A stretch of 64,000 bases of DNA from Girardinichthys multiradiatus (lineage: Eukaryota; Chordata; Actinopteri; Cyprinodontiformes; Goodeidae). The notes under the pieces are model-generated. The model had not been told where the DNA came from. It saw only the letters and a list, made by a program, of their open reading frames with translations, and ran no database searches. The position numbers were made by a program, and so were the translations under genes. The stretch covers positions 44,517,975 through 44,581,974 of the forward strand of contig NC_061804.1 of assembly GCF_021462225.1 (NCBI RefSeq), given 5' to 3'. Below, in pieces: positions 11,781 to 24,200 of the stretch (positions are counted from its first letter, which is position 1; each line of letters begins with the position of its first letter).

Positions 11781-11783
11781 CTA

Positions 11784-13569
11784 TGTTGTAAATATGAATC
11801 TGAGAATATTATTTAATATTTAATATTAATATTTTAATATTTTATAAAATAATATTTCGGTCTGTTAAGGATTGTCCTGTGAGTACCAGCCCCATTAAGG
11901 CGATGGTATTAGGACAAAATAGAAAGGTGCGAGACGAGCTCTGGCATTATTGAACAGCATAAACTCTGCACATATATGGAATGGATTCACACAATTTCTT
12001 AAAATACAAGAATTTATTAACAAAAATAAGTCAACTCAAAGTCAAACATATTTCAATCAACAAACTCTTTACTATGCTAAAACAATTCAACTAAACTACC
12101 AAGCAGAATGAAAGAATAATGAAGACTAATGGGCTATGTACAATATCAACAAGTTGATTAAAGATGATTGGAAATCATGACCAAAAAGAGTGATGCAACA
12201 TTACCATGCAATGTTTATGTTTGAGAACCAAGAATTATCTTGAAGAATCTGGAAGTGAAGTTAAGTTAGTCTTGGAACTAACTTAGGCAATAATCAGCAA
12301 ACGTTTAGACCACCCTTCACAATGCAAGATCAGATAAAATATTATTTTAATAAAATAATGTTTTAAATAATGATCTACTGAATAAAACCAACCTTCTGGA
12401 TGACCATTTCACATCGGTGTCTAATTAGCTGCCTTTAGTTATTGAAATAATATTCGAAGAAAGATTATAAAAGGGGTATTTTGGAAAAGAGCCAAATCTT
12501 TATGGAGAAATGGGGCCTAATGGTGTTTACTTACGATTACGAGTAGTTATCAAATCTAGTAAATGATGTTCAGGGACGATTATTCACTAGCTTGAAAACC
12601 AACCAACTTTCTGTTGAATAGTCTTAGTGCTACCATGTGTCCTTACCGGCTAGCCGTTGAGCTAACAAAGAAGCGGAGAGCTTAGCACCAGAATCAACAC
12701 ATACCTTTAAAATACCAGGGTTAATAAAAGGGTTAAAATGCATAAGCACGGACGGCGCGTTATGAGCAATGTTCTGGTTAAAACCACCCTTTAAATAAAG
12801 TTTATTTTAACTTTAAAACATACAAAGAACACAGAACCGGCGCGTGTCGTAGCTAGCCTACTAGCACTAAAGATAGCCAGGTTCCACAAAACAAAACTTC
12901 ATAACATGAAAACATTTAGATAATTTCATCCTAAACCTATCTGTTAATCTGCCCAAACCTAACCTCTGACCATGGTGAGTAAACGTTGTCCAAGGGCAAT
13001 GAAGTTCGAATAAACGTCCACAGTCAACAACCGGTTGGCTTTCAGCTAACCTCTGCGTTCGCTCTGTGAACAATAGGGTTAGCTCCGGAGAGCTGGGCGA
13101 CTCGTTCAGTCCGTCAACCAGCTGTTTGTTACCGTAAACACGGTGGTGCAAGCCGTGGTCCGTCCTTCAGACTCGGCTTGTAGAAACAGCTTCTCTGCCG
13201 GGGATCTCTCTCTGCGACACAGTTTTGCTTCTGTAGGACTTCGGAGAGAAAGGTAAGCAACTCTTACACCTTAATTTCCCCGTTCATGAATGAAAATACC
13301 GGATACACAGACAGTATTTCATTCTACTTAACTTTGCATATGATCGATGATCGTATGGCTTTGGATCCAGTTGAATTTATGTCTTTTTGCCAGCAAAAGA
13401 CATCAGCACGCTTTGTTCCCTCCTATCCCAATGGTCATCGGTGTGGAAGAGAAAGACTTGTGGAAAGGTGGGGGCTTATATGCGGCAGTGTCATCGTGGG
13501 AAGTTCTCTGCTACCCCCCTTCCCCCTTCGGAGTTTTAATGTTGAAATCCATGGCTGTAGGTCCCAACA
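11784..13569 (-). repeat. 5' LTR of the gag-bearing element (1786 bp)
   Basis: Direct repeat of 6391-7936 with the same TGTTG...CAACA termini. It carries about 250 bases (about 12705-12970) absent from the 3' LTR, including TTTAAAATACCAGGG and a GC-rich GGCGCGTGTCG segment. This part may belong to the full-length LTR promoter or be a separate insertion. Confidence 0.93.
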
Positions 13570-13573
13570 CCAC
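13570..13573. repeat. Target-site duplication CCAC (right copy)
   Basis: Pairs with 6387-6390. Confidence 0.9.
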
Positions 13574-13935
13574 TTTGGCCTGATCGGTCCACAGAATATG
13601 TTGCCAAAGGTCTTAGGAATCATCCGGATGTTTTTTGGTAAATGTGAGACGGGTCTTAATGTTCTTTTTGGTCAAAATTGATGTTGGCCTTGAAACTCTC
13701 CCATGGATGCAATTTTTGCCCAGACTCCTTCTTAATATTAAATATTGAACACTGACTTTAACTGAGGTCTGAGGAGCTTTAGATGTTATCTTGAATGAGT
13801 CGTTAGAGTTATTTTGGGTCAAACAGCAACTCCTGGAAAGGTTCACCAAAATTCTGTGTTTTCCTCCTTTCCCCAAATACTTTTTCACAGCACTATATTC
13901 AGATTTATAAACCCCTGCTGCATGACACAAACTGT
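13574..13935 (-). pseudogene. Tc1-like transposon remnant, right half
   Basis: Minus-strand continuation of the transposase interrupted at 6390. Residues such as RRSLGKNCIHGRV, LTKKNIKTRLTFTKKHPDDS and KAPQTSVKVSVQ are typical of the DNA-binding to catalytic-core linker of Tc1-like transposases. The inverted repeat at the right end is not clearly preserved. Confidence 0.8.
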
Positions 13936-14181
13936 ATAGTTAAATAAAATCCAAACTTAAGACTGTTGTTGATGTGGCAATATGTCTATAAGAGTATCCA
14001 GTCTCAACACGTATAGCTGTTCTGTTGGGGAAGAAAGAATTTAGACATTATGGAAAACACGGCTGTGTTACACACACATTGGACACTGCACCCCTTCTAC
14101 AATAAGAAGCTTATGATGATCTGTAATAATTGGCTACTTTCTTCAATTCTGTCTCCATTAATTAGTTAATTAAATTTTTAA

Positions 14182-14227
14182 ACACACACACACAGACACA
14201 CACACACATACACACACACACACACAC
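14182..14227. repeat. (CA)n microsatellite, interrupted
   Basis: CA run with single GA and TA interruptions. Confidence 0.95.
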
Positions 14228-15099
14228 CTGGGAAGGCCGGGGAGGTTGGAGGACGTCAGGGAAAATAAGCCAAACCCTGTGAGAGTCAGGATCAAGAACC
14301 ACTCTCAGGTGCAGAGACCAAGGATTCAGGGCTTCTTTAGAGCCACATCAACCCCCTCATCTTTGAGATCCTACATACAGCCCCCCAAGGAAGTGGGAGG
14401 TACCAACTGTTAATGCAATCAGCAGGGATAAGTCTTAAAAACAGAAAAAAGGAAAAAAAAACCTTCCATCCAGAAAAGCAATGCAAACACACACACATGC
14501 ACAGTGTGTTAATGGGCATGTGTCTACTGACCCACTATGACCTGTCCTTTTTGAAGACAACAAAGATGGGAGTGAAAGAGAAGTGAGATCACACACATTT
14601 AAATCAAATGGCTGAGTGCTCTCATTCATGCAATACCCACCGGGGGAGATACTAACAATATCCTGCTTGTTCAACGCCTCCGTGTTCATTCTATACACAC
14701 TGAGGTGGTAACAGTAACTGCTGCAGTGCAGCTCATTAGATTAACTCATCACTTTTACAATGTGAACGTTCTCAGTGTGTAATTAGATCAATATCTGTTA
14801 TCTTAAGGCAAACAAGTGACTGATCAACATTCTATTGGGGTGTATTAATTCTCAAACAGCGCACAGTAAAGATAATTTATATAACTGATCATGCAGTGTC
14901 TTGTTTAATTACTTAATAATAATATAATATTAGTAATAATCACAGATTACTGCCTTTTTTTTGCAGAGGCATCATCACCAATTTTTCATGCACTGAAGTT
15001 GATAACAAGGAAAAAATCTATTGTGAGCGATTAATTATAGATTGCTGTATTATAGTTGTGTGTATTTGGATACTTCCATTTGTCTGTCAATAAAAGATA

Positions 15100-15242
15100 T
15101 TTCTATTCTATTCTGTTCTGTTCTATTCTATTCTGTTCTATTATATTATATTCTGTTCTATTCTGTTCTGTTCTACTCTATTCTATTCTGTTCTATTCTG
15201 TTCTGTTCTATTCTATTCCATTGTATTCTATTCTATTCTGTT
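15100..15242. repeat. (TTCTA/TTCTG)n pentanucleotide repeat
   Basis: About 140 bases of five-base units alternating TTCTA and TTCTG with a few point changes. It is open on the plus strand in overlapping frames, which is a consequence of the repeat and not evidence of a gene. Confidence 0.95.
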
Positions 15243-16168
15243 GCTTTAAATGTTACAGTGTTCTCTGAACCTGTAAAAGGTATTGTAGTCAATTATTCAA
15301 ACTCAAAGGTGTGAACCTGTTAAATAGCCAGGGCGTTATTAATTTTGTATAAGGTCTGTTGAGCCTAATATAGCATTAAAGGCCATCATTTACAACATTT
15401 CATTAATTAAAGTATGGGATGACAGTGTATTAATACCCAAAGATTGTTTGGTATGTAAAAGCTGTTCTTAAATTGGGCATTTTAGCATTCTATTCACTAT
15501 GGTTAGAAATGGTGTGAAGCTTACTGATAGCAAACGTATATGTTTAAAGTGTTATTACATGATCTGCTCCTTTTTGACTCATTGACTATGATAGTTACAT
15601 CTGCAATTCAAGCATTTAATTATTTAATAATAACAACTTAATAGCAAAATTATGTTGTTATTATTGAATAAGTAAATGCCTGAAATAATATAAATTTTCT
15701 ATATGTTCTATAAATAGAGAAATACATGAAACATTTTTTGTGCAATACTGTTGAATTTGAGCATGAAAGGTTTGAATTCATGGGGTTTTACAAAGCTGTC
15801 ATTGGGATGGTCATATTGATTCATCTCATGTTTTCTTTAGATAGTCTCTAAAGATGGTAATAAAAATTGGAAAAATATTTTTGTAAAAGTATTTTTATTT
15901 TTGTCAGAACTTTCTGCAAAGTGAATTAGCAGGGTTTGAAGGCCAAGATGAAATTTCAAAAGTATCCAAGGTAGCGTGAACTCCAACAGACTACACCCCT
16001 AGGAACAGAAGGCAGTGGAGCTAAAGGATGGCATGTTGCTTGAATGAGAGTGAATAGACTGGAAGACTGGTTCTCTCACTGCTGCATGGATTCCCGCTGT
16101 AGCTACCAAACAGGCATAAGTCTCTTTATTTCACTGGCCTTCACAGTGGATTAAAAGATTTTGGTAAC

Positions 16169-16237
<69 letters not shown>

Positions 16238-16245
16238 CGCCCCCC
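16169..16245. repeat. Composite C-run / (CA)n / C-rich repeat
   Basis: A run of about 17 C, then about 26 CA units, then a second C-rich run. Such sequence is prone to assembly error and polymerase slippage. Confidence 0.95.
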
Positions 16246-17233
16246 GCTCCCAATGGGCTCAGCAGACAACATGGTAGTTTCCGGTTTTTCTTCTTGTTCA
16301 CTTGTAAGAGGAAACTGATCACCAAGAACTCAGCAACACTTGTCCATCATGCACCAGAGATCAAGTTGGCTTAACAAAAGTGTAGTGACAGCAGGAACGT
16401 AAAAGACTGAATGTAACAAGTGTGCGGGTGTTGCGGGTAAAAGGTAAGGAGTGTGGGGAACTGGGTGGCATCTGCCCCCATACAGATTTGCTTAATTGGG
16501 TTTGACTCGTGCTATTACAAGGTAATAATGGTCTTTTGAGCCGAGCCACGCTGAAATGAAATGAGTTAGTCCACACTCCCAATGCTGTTGGATAGCTTAG
16601 AAAACAGAACATGCAACCAAGAGTGAGGGTGGAGGGAGATGAGAAACTGGGAATGGAGTGTGGTTAAGCACCGGTTGTTGAGTCTTTGATAGGACTCCAG
16701 GACGCCATGGCAGCAACAATAACAGAATTAATGGGCATAGCACAACAAGAATGTCAACGTAGCGGGAGGCTGCTGTGGCCTTTGAATTGCCTTCTGACGC
16801 CTCTGTTATTGTGCCTGTCCCAGCACAACGCTTGACCTGTTCACTGTTACGTCTTTTCTTTCACCATCTATTGGATTTATCATAGAACAGAACCCGAAAT
16901 GACCAAAATTAGGAAATGATTTAATACGAACATTTTTGGTTCATAAAGAGCTGGAACTGTAAGATTATGAAGGAGGCAGTTTGATACCATGGTAGAAAAA
17001 AAAGTAGTTTTTTTTTTCGGGTTTCAGTTTTTAAATATCACATTTATTTATTAAAACATTATAGTTGACTTTTTACTCTGTTTACAGTATTGACCCAAAC
17101 AATCCAGTCTGTATTAGTTTACATATCAGGATAATGTTAAAATATATCCATTCACAAAGAGATCCTGACAGCGTTGTATAGGTGGCCTTCTTTAAGGTTT
17201 TCTGTTAGATATCTCTATGTCACCTAAATTAAG

Positions 17234-17235
<2 letters not shown>

Positions 17236-17287
<52 letters not shown>
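17236..17287. repeat. (TA)n microsatellite
   Basis: About 25 uninterrupted TA units. Confidence 0.95.
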
Positions 17288-17290
<3 letters not shown>

Positions 17291-18316
17291 TGTTGTTAGA
17301 ACATCACAGATAAGTCTATGCTTTGGCAGATACAACTGTCTTGAACATCCAGGAGGACATAAACTGTTTGTTACTTTCAAAAAGGAAATCCCAAACATTG
17401 GTGAGATAGGTCATAATACTCCTGCAGACCATATAATACAGATGAAATGTAGTGTAATTTTAAAATTAAAACTGAAGATTTTTATTTTATAAAATTACAG
17501 TTTGTTTGTTTTCATATAAAACATTTGTGCTACTTTTTTATTGCTACAACACTTCGAGACAACTCACAGGCAGACATGTAAGAGCCCCACAAAAAACACT
17601 AAACTAAACCAAATTAATATATGTTTTTTATTGAACTGTTAAAATTTTACAAGTGAATTATATGACTATATGCTTTTTAGGTTAAAGATTGCGTTCACTT
17701 CTTAAAAGTAGAAATTTAAAAAAATGGGAATTTTGGAAAAAAAATCGAAAGAAACGTTTAGGACAAAATAAAAGCAGCCTGATAAACAGTTAAGCCAGAC
17801 TGTTCTGGACCTTTGATTTTATCTAGAGATTAGATTTAGGCTATGGACAGGATGTTTGAGAATCCCTGGTGTAGCAGGTGATAGAGAAACATAACATGCT
17901 GTCAGACTTGTCTTTATTCGTGGAAAAAATAAACTAGAAACAGCTCACCTATGAATGAGGAATCATTTATTGCTGTACTTAGGAAAATGTTAAGGATCTA
18001 ATTAAATTTGATCAAAAACATTCCAAAAATTGCATTTGGTGTTTCTTTTATTTTGTCCAAATATTTTGGCAAATATGCCTCATCACCGCTCTTTGTCTCC
18101 TGTACCAATTAAAAAAATTAAAGGAGGGTATTTCATATAATATCACTTCAACCTGTTTGTCTAAGTAACTATTTTTGTTTGAGGCAAAAAAATACTGCAA
18201 ACACAACATAGATGAATTGTTGAGTTATTCTTACAGTGTTTTAGAGACCCTGCTGTATTACAAAGCAGTGGAGTTATTACTCCATATAATACAGCATGTG
18301 TAGAAATGACACCACA

Positions 18317-18347
18317 TCCACACACACACACATACACACGCACACAC
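18317..18347. repeat. (CA)n microsatellite, interrupted
   Basis: CA units with TA and CG interruptions. Confidence 0.9.
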
Positions 18348-18419
18348 ATACAAAGAACTTTGCAGTGTGGGCCAACTTGAATGGACTTTGAAGCACTCTG
18401 CTGTCAGTCATAATTAGCT

Positions 18420-19350
18420 GTAAAGATGGTCCCATTTTGATGCTTCAGAATCAAGTCCTGGCAAATAGCCCTGGGAGCCACATGCTACAAGATGGCTTTT
18501 CCCTGATATAATTTGTGGCTGCAAATTACAAAACAGAGGCAGAAATAATGTGAAAAGTCAAGTTTGGTGAGGGAGAAAATGGAAAAATTTAGGGCTGTGT
18601 GCCACGTTAATGGATATCCTTGTGGCTTGGAGAAAATGGGACTCCATAATGTGTCCTTAATGTCTACCAGCGCTGTGTCAGGGAGTGTATCAGAAAAAAT
18701 GTCCCTTGCCATTTTTGTGCGCAATCACTTAATGGGACAAGCAAATCTCAACAAAATGGATGCACTGATTTATTTTTGAGCTTAACAGATGGAGTGAATC
18801 TGTGGCTCTTAAAGCACAAAAAAGAAAAAAGGCTGATGGTGAAAAAAACAAGCTACAAACAAGCAAAGATAAAAACAAGCCTTTCAGGATTTACTCAGCT
18901 AGGCAGCACGCCTGCAATGTCTGTGTGAGGCTTGAGTGCAGACACTGACAAGAATTTCAATTATTTAATTAGGGTTGGAAAATGAAAAGACTTAAGTGTT
19001 GTGATTTTTGCAGTCTTTCATAGATCAATCTAATGTGTGCTCACATTGGAAATCAACCAAAATGGAAGAGGGGCAAGTGAAATAGCGTCTTCCTAAATCA
19101 TGCAATTAAAATGGCAAATTAGTTTCTTGATATATTCATTTAAGTGGTTAAGTGGAAAGGTTTCTATCCCCGTCCAAGCCGCTGTCTCACGGGTGGGTGT
19201 GGAGAGCTTCTAGCATCTACATGCTCTTATGATTAAAGCTGCCATTTATTTGCTGCAAAAACGCTTTCTGCACAAATTAGCCATTTGGAGGCTTGAAAAT
19301 TCTATTCAGTAGAACTGATTTTGGCATTTAAGGAAAATATAGCTGTAATG
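18420..19350. promoter_or_regulatory. Candidate conserved non-coding element
   Basis: About 930 bases without recognised repeats, with many ATTA/TAAT cores (CACTTAATGGGAC, TTATTTAATTAGGG, CATGCAATTAAAATGG). Its mixed, non-repetitive texture contrasts with the surrounding microsatellite-rich DNA. The open frames (18485-18724 minus, 18564-18779 plus) show no protein signature. Regulatory role is inference only. Confidence 0.3.
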
Positions 19351-19527
19351 TAAAGCTTTAGACCCATTTTGTCCAGCAATGTCGATAACTTTCAAGGGCC
19401 ATTAAGATGCCCTATAAGTCTTTCATAAATGCAACCAAAAAAATTAGAGTATTTCTCTTAGTTTTAGTTCTTGTTGTCCCCTTTAATGTGTTCATTCACT
19501 GATGCCAAATGGAAGAATCAACAGCAC

Positions 19528-20490
19528 AAAAATGAAACTGTGACATCACAAAGGCTCAATAATTGTAAAATGTTAACATTTTTGATATTACAGTTTTACT
19601 TAGAGCATGGTTTAAAATGGCGGTATCCCCAGACTGTTCTCAAACTGTATGTTTACTGATAGGTCCTAGAGTCTCTAGCAGTAGGCCAAGTGTATCATCG
19701 GTAGAAGGTGAGCATTAAGTTGTTGGCAGCAGCAGCTTTGCTGATGCCCCCCTCCAGGAAGGTGCCAAAGCTAAACACAGAACCAGGTTGGATGTAGCTT
19801 CTAAAAAGAGAAAAAAAACAGATAGTGAACATAGAGTTAAAAGTTGAAATAACAACAAATAACACAAAACTGGAGAGTAGTATGAGAGAGTGAAAGTGGT
19901 CATTATGTCCTCTAGCAGCCTAAGCCTATAGCAGTATAACTACAGAGATAGCTCAGGATAATGTAAGCCACTCTAACTATAAGCTTTATAGCCTAGCCTT
20001 AAAAGTACACAGGGCGTCTGCCTCATGGACTAAAACTGGGAGCTGGTTCCACAGGAGAGGAGCCTGATAACTAAAGTATCTGCCTCCCATTCTTACTTCT
20101 AGAGACTCTAGGAACCACCAGTAAACCTGCAGTCTGAGAACGAAGTGCTCTGTTAGGAACATATGGAACAATCAGATCTATGGTGTATGATGGAGCTAGA
20201 TCATTAAGGGCTTTATATGTGAGAAGGAGAATTTTAAATTCTATACTGGATTTAACAGGGAGCCAATGAAGGGAAGCTAAAATAGTAGAAATATGATCTC
20301 TCTTTTTAATTTTCATCAGAACTCTTGCTGCAGCATTTTGAATCAGCTGAAGGCTTTTAACTGCATTTTGTGGACATCCTGATGGTAAAGAATTACAATA
20401 GTCCAGCCTTGAAGTAACAAATGCATGGACAATGATATCACGTAAATTGGAACTTCCCATAACAAAATAAATCTGTGAAAAGATGGATGA
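19528..20490 (-). mobile_element. L2-like LINE fragment, copy A
   Basis: Minus-strand C-terminal reverse-transcriptase region: HAFVTSRLDYCNSLPSGCPQ, then AARVLMKIKKRDH, then SLHWLPVKSSIEFKILLL, followed by the element's 3' region down to 19528. One-base changes break the frame near 20080. It is nearly identical to copy B at 26938-27705 and has the same 3' end point, which is the expected behaviour of 5'-truncated LINE copies. Confidence 0.88.
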
Positions 20491-20761
20491 ATTCAAGAAA
20501 ACATGGATTTGCTCTTCTGTCACTGTGGCATATTGTCCACTTTGATGGTGCATGTGAGGATATCAAATGCTCTTCTGGCTGCCACACTCCAGATGGAAGA
20601 AAATAGGCTGTGGTCTATAAAAATGAAGTTAGATGTAAGTACAGCACTCAAATCTAAGGGAGAAAAAAAGCTTTTTCTGGGGCATTTTGTTGTTGTCAAT
20701 TGGTCTGAGCAACTTGCTGTAATGCAGGTAATAGAGCTACTCTTCTCCTTTCATCTTCGGG

Positions 20762-20763
<2 letters not shown>

Positions 20764-20836
<73 letters not shown>
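20764..20836. repeat. (GT)n microsatellite
   Basis: About 36 uninterrupted GT units. Confidence 0.97.
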
Positions 20837-21736
20837 AGAGGCATCGGGGAGGGACAGAGGTGCAAGAGGAGCAAATACAACCAGATGATAGTCAGAATGA
20901 CAAAAACATTGTGTTAGGTCATTGCCTAAGGATCTATCCTGGTGTGAGTCTCCTCTTCAAACATCTGTCTGCATCATCTGCAAAGCTTCAAATACTGAGA
21001 GCACAATTTTAATTAGAGTTAAAAACGTTACTGCACTTTAGCAAATGAATGTGTGGAAAAGATCTGTCTTCACTGTAACCCAATAGGTTGGGTTATAATG
21101 GAGTTGTGCAAAAGTTATTGTTTCCTTACAAAGTCATTCTGTTTTAGCTTTTTGTCACAAATCAAATAAATGTAAATGTTACATGACAGATTCCCTGAAT
21201 GAATACAAAAGGTTTCTTTTAAATGATGATTTCATTTATTAAGACTACACCCCCAATCTTGTAAATCATGAATTGACAAAAGTAAGCAAAAAGACAGCAA
21301 CACATTATGCCCTGATTTAAAGCAATTCAAGAACAGATATAAAACAAAGTGAATCTGGAAAGAGTTACAAAGACATTTCTAAGGCACTGTAGCCTCACTA
21401 TACAGAACATTTAAAAACAAAAAACACTTTTATCATCAAAGCAGAACCTTTGTTTTTTATTCAGACAGCGCACAAGATGTTGGTCCGTCAATAATTATCC
21501 ATCTCATTTTAAAGCTTTCTGGCACCATTTGGATCAATGACAAATGTCAGTAGGTCATCTTGATCAGTAGATAGTAAACTACGGTAGTATTGCAAGTCAT
21601 GCCCTCCAGGCAACCAGATCAAGTGTCTCCTGGCTCTTCAGGCCACGATATTTTTACCTGCCATCTAGACATAGGCATTAAACTTTTTACATTAACACAC
21701 ACTATGTTTTGATAATTAGTAAAACATAAACTAAAG

Positions 21737-22927
21737 CTGCTTTCACATGGAAAGCAGAGGGTGCAGCGCTCGCCACGAGGCTAGAGCCAAAATCAGGAGA
21801 GAAGAGTGCTGAGCAGGCTGCACAAAGGGAGCTAATATGTTAATAAATGCATCAGTCGTTGAGAAAAGTTTTGCCATTCACTATAACTTGGTAATCACTG
21901 ATGCTAGAGCAAAGTGATTCTAAAGAGAGACTATTGTACATGCAAATATTTCTAATAAAAACTCACGTGTCCTTTCAATCACTATTTAAACTTATGTTTT
22001 ACTCAAAAATGGTACAATGTGTCCTTCCAAAGCATAGGTTTTTTGTGTAAATGACAACATGTCTTTAATCCTATGTTCAGGGCACAATATACTGAAATGT
22101 AGCTGACTTCTCCTTTGTCTTGGCCTTCATGGACATGTACCATGTAGTCTCTGATTTGAGGTGCACTGATGTTGTCATTGAGTGGCACACTGCCGTTGAG
22201 AGGCACATATACAATAATGGATTCATAAGCATTGCACAGCGTGCATCGCTTGCTATGTGGAAGCAGATTATTTCCATCCTATTCATAGGATACCAATGTA
22301 TTTTATCTTTGTTTTACCAGGATCAGTCCATTGAGATTCAAACTCTTTTGTAAAAGAATCCTGGCCTAGACACCAGAGTTGCACAATAAGTCCCTGTGCA
22401 CACGACAACAATCCATTACAAATGAAATGTTTCTTTTTTTCTGTTAACAGATCTAAATGACAGCAATTTAATTATCCCCATTCACAACACACTAGTAGAA
22501 ATATTTAAAACTGTGTCATGTCAGGGAAAATTAATTTTCCCTGACATGACACAAAACTCAACAACATGTGTATGCGTACAAACAATGCCTGCTTAAAAAG
22601 GCATGATCATTTCAGAATATCAAGGACTTATATGTGTTTTTGGACAGACATCAAGGTTCAACTTTTGCTTCTGGGGAGTTCCGTGGTGTTTAAAAAGGTC
22701 GGCATCCATTATGCTATGGATGCGCATTCATTTCTACTGATTACAGTAATCCTGTGGATGTGCCAGGGCTTCCCTAACAGGAAGATTCAGTTTTTCCTGT
22801 GTCCACAACAACTGAGACAGTCATGTTTTTAAATCCTTCCACTATGGGACCCGTTTTTAAATCGTGCCATTGTGAGGGAAAATGAGCGCCGTTGTGGTGT
22901 AAACGATCGCCATGTGTAAGGGGCCTA
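21737..22927. mobile_element. Possible non-autonomous DNA transposon remnant
   Basis: The left end GCTGCTTTCACATGG and the inward-read right end GGCCCCTTACACATGG are similar enough to be decayed inverted termini of a hAT- or Harbinger-like element. The interior has no recognisable transposase. This is weak evidence, since target duplications are not evident. Confidence 0.25.
22512..22553. repeat. Perfect 42-bp palindrome
   Basis: The left arm TGTGTCATGTCAGGGAAAAT plus one T is followed directly by its exact reverse complement with no spacer (centre TTAA). It could extrude as a cruciform. Confidence 0.97.
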
Positions 22928-23404
22928 AAATACAACAAGCTGAAACAGACAATATAACTGTCAGCAGCTTTCTGTAATGGCACATGTGATGTTTGAGAAT
23001 TGCTGACAGATCTGCATGTAGAAAACAATCAGGAAGCAGTTATCTAATGTTAAGCTTTTTATTTACACAGATTTAGAAGAATGATCACCAGTTACTTAAG
23101 AGTTGATCTCTGTTTGCAGACAGAGTTGTGTGGAGGGAGAAGAGTGCGATTAGATCAGGTCAAGGAATTTGTTTGGTTCTTACTACTACAGAGTGGAGAG
23201 AAAACACACCAGGAAAAGAATTTGAATACTTTGAATTCACTTATACAAAAAACTGTTTGTGTTAGAGGAAAGGCATATTATTTATGTGCATTATCTGACT
23301 GAAGAAGCAGTGGTGACTTTTATTAAGAGAGGACATAAATAGGGATGAAATTCACCCAATATGGTCTTCATTGAAATTATTCATTTTGGTCAGCACTTTG
23401 GTCA

Positions 23405-23455
23405 CAGCCTGCTGTTTTTAAAGTGCTTTATAAATAAAGTTCGCTTTGCTTTGGT
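23405..23455 (+). repeat. LINE/SINE 3' tail-like fragment
   Basis: AAAGTGCTTTATAAATAAAG resembles the 3' tail shared by fish L2-type LINEs and SINEs. It is short and isolated, so only suggestive. Confidence 0.35.
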
Positions 23456-23499
23456 TGGCTTTGCTGGGTCAGTAATTTTCTTTATCAGGACATGCAAAT

Positions 23500-24200
23500 T
23501 AAATTCCATATTAAACAGGTTTTTAGGATTTCCTTCTTTCACTTCTGGAACATTGCCAAAATTAGAAATATCCTATCCAGGAGTGACGCTGAAAAACTAG
23601 TCCATGCATTTGTTACTTCAAGGCTGGACTATTGTAATTCTTTACTATCAGGATGTCCACAAAATGCAGTTAAAAGCCTTCAGCTGATTCAAAAGTCTGC
23701 AGCAAGAGTTCTGATGAAAATTAAAAAGAGAGATCATATTTCTCCTATTTTAGCTTCCCTTCATTGGCTCCCTGTTAAATCCAGAATAGAATTTAAAATT
23801 CTCCTCCTCACATATAAAGCCCTTAATGATCCAGCTCCATCATACATCAGAGATCTCATTGTTCCATATGTTCCTAACAGGGCACTTCGTTCTCAGACTG
23901 CAGGTTTACTGGTGGTTCCTAGAGTCTCTAGAAGTAGAATGGGAGGCAGATCCTTTAGTTATCAGGCTCCTCTCCCGTGGAACCAGCTCCCAGTTTTAGT
24001 CCGTGAGGCAGACACCCTGTCTACTTTTAAGGCTAGGCTATAAAGCTTATAGTTAGAGTGGCTTAGATTATCCTGAGCTATCTCTGTGGTTATGCTGCTA
24101 TAGGCTTAGGCTGCTGGAGGACATAATGACCACTTTCACTCTTTCTGCTGAGCTGCTGTTGCCAACAACTTAATGCTCACCTTCTACAGATGATGCACTT
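23500..24200 (+). mobile_element. L2-like LINE fragment, copy C (open frame)
   Basis: The frame 23492-24043 is open for 183 residues and encodes the reverse-transcriptase C-terminus: HAFVTSRLDYCNSLLSGCPQ, then AARVLMKIKKRDHISPIL, then SLHWLPVKSRIEFKILLL, then QAPLPWNQLPVLVREADTL. It continues to the natural stop after FKARL and then into the 3' region. It is the same family as copies A and B but in the opposite orientation. Its 3' region lacks about 170 bases that A and B have. It is 5'-truncated, so it cannot make a functional enzyme. Confidence 0.88.

Larger units (their letters stand above)
6391..13569 (-). mobile_element. LTR retrotransposon with gag, no visible pol
   Basis: Two long direct repeats (6391-7936 and 11784-13569) flank a 3.8-kb internal region. 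In element orientation (minus strand) each LTR starts TGTTGGGACC and ends TTTACAACA, giving TGTTG...CAACA termini. CCAC is duplicated at 6387-6390 and 13570-13573. An 18-base primer-binding-site-like sequence sits 3 bases from the 5' LTR, and a polypurine tract abuts the 3' LTR. The internal region encodes a gag-like protein, but I see no protease, reverse transcriptase, RNase H or integrase. It is therefore either non-autonomous or internally deleted. A LINE piece (10860-11597) lies between primer site and gag. By eye the LTRs differ by a few percent plus one large indel. Confidence 0.93.
13936..19527. other. Non-coding DNA with microsatellites
   Basis: No supported gene. It contains several simple-sequence runs (listed separately) and one candidate conserved stretch at 18420-19350. 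The remaining stretches, roughly 14230-15090, 15250-16160 and 17290-18310, show nothing I recognise. Confidence 0.5.
20491..23400. other. Non-coding DNA
   Basis: No supported gene. It contains a (GT)n run, a perfect palindrome at 22512-22553 and a possible non-autonomous DNA transposon remnant (21737-22927), listed separately. Confidence 0.5.

Noticed and set aside
15042..15314. Two overlapping plus-strand frames rich in Leu, Phe, Tyr and Ser
   Set aside because: Produced by the TTCTA/TTCTG pentanucleotide repeat, which is free of stops in several frames.
19715..19903. 62-codon frame repeated identically at 27124-27312
   Set aside because: Repetition is explained by two copies of the same LINE 3' region; no protein family recognised.
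22003..22353. Overlapping short frames on both strands near the possible transposon remnant
   Set aside because: No initiation context, splice pattern or domain; composition like the flanks.
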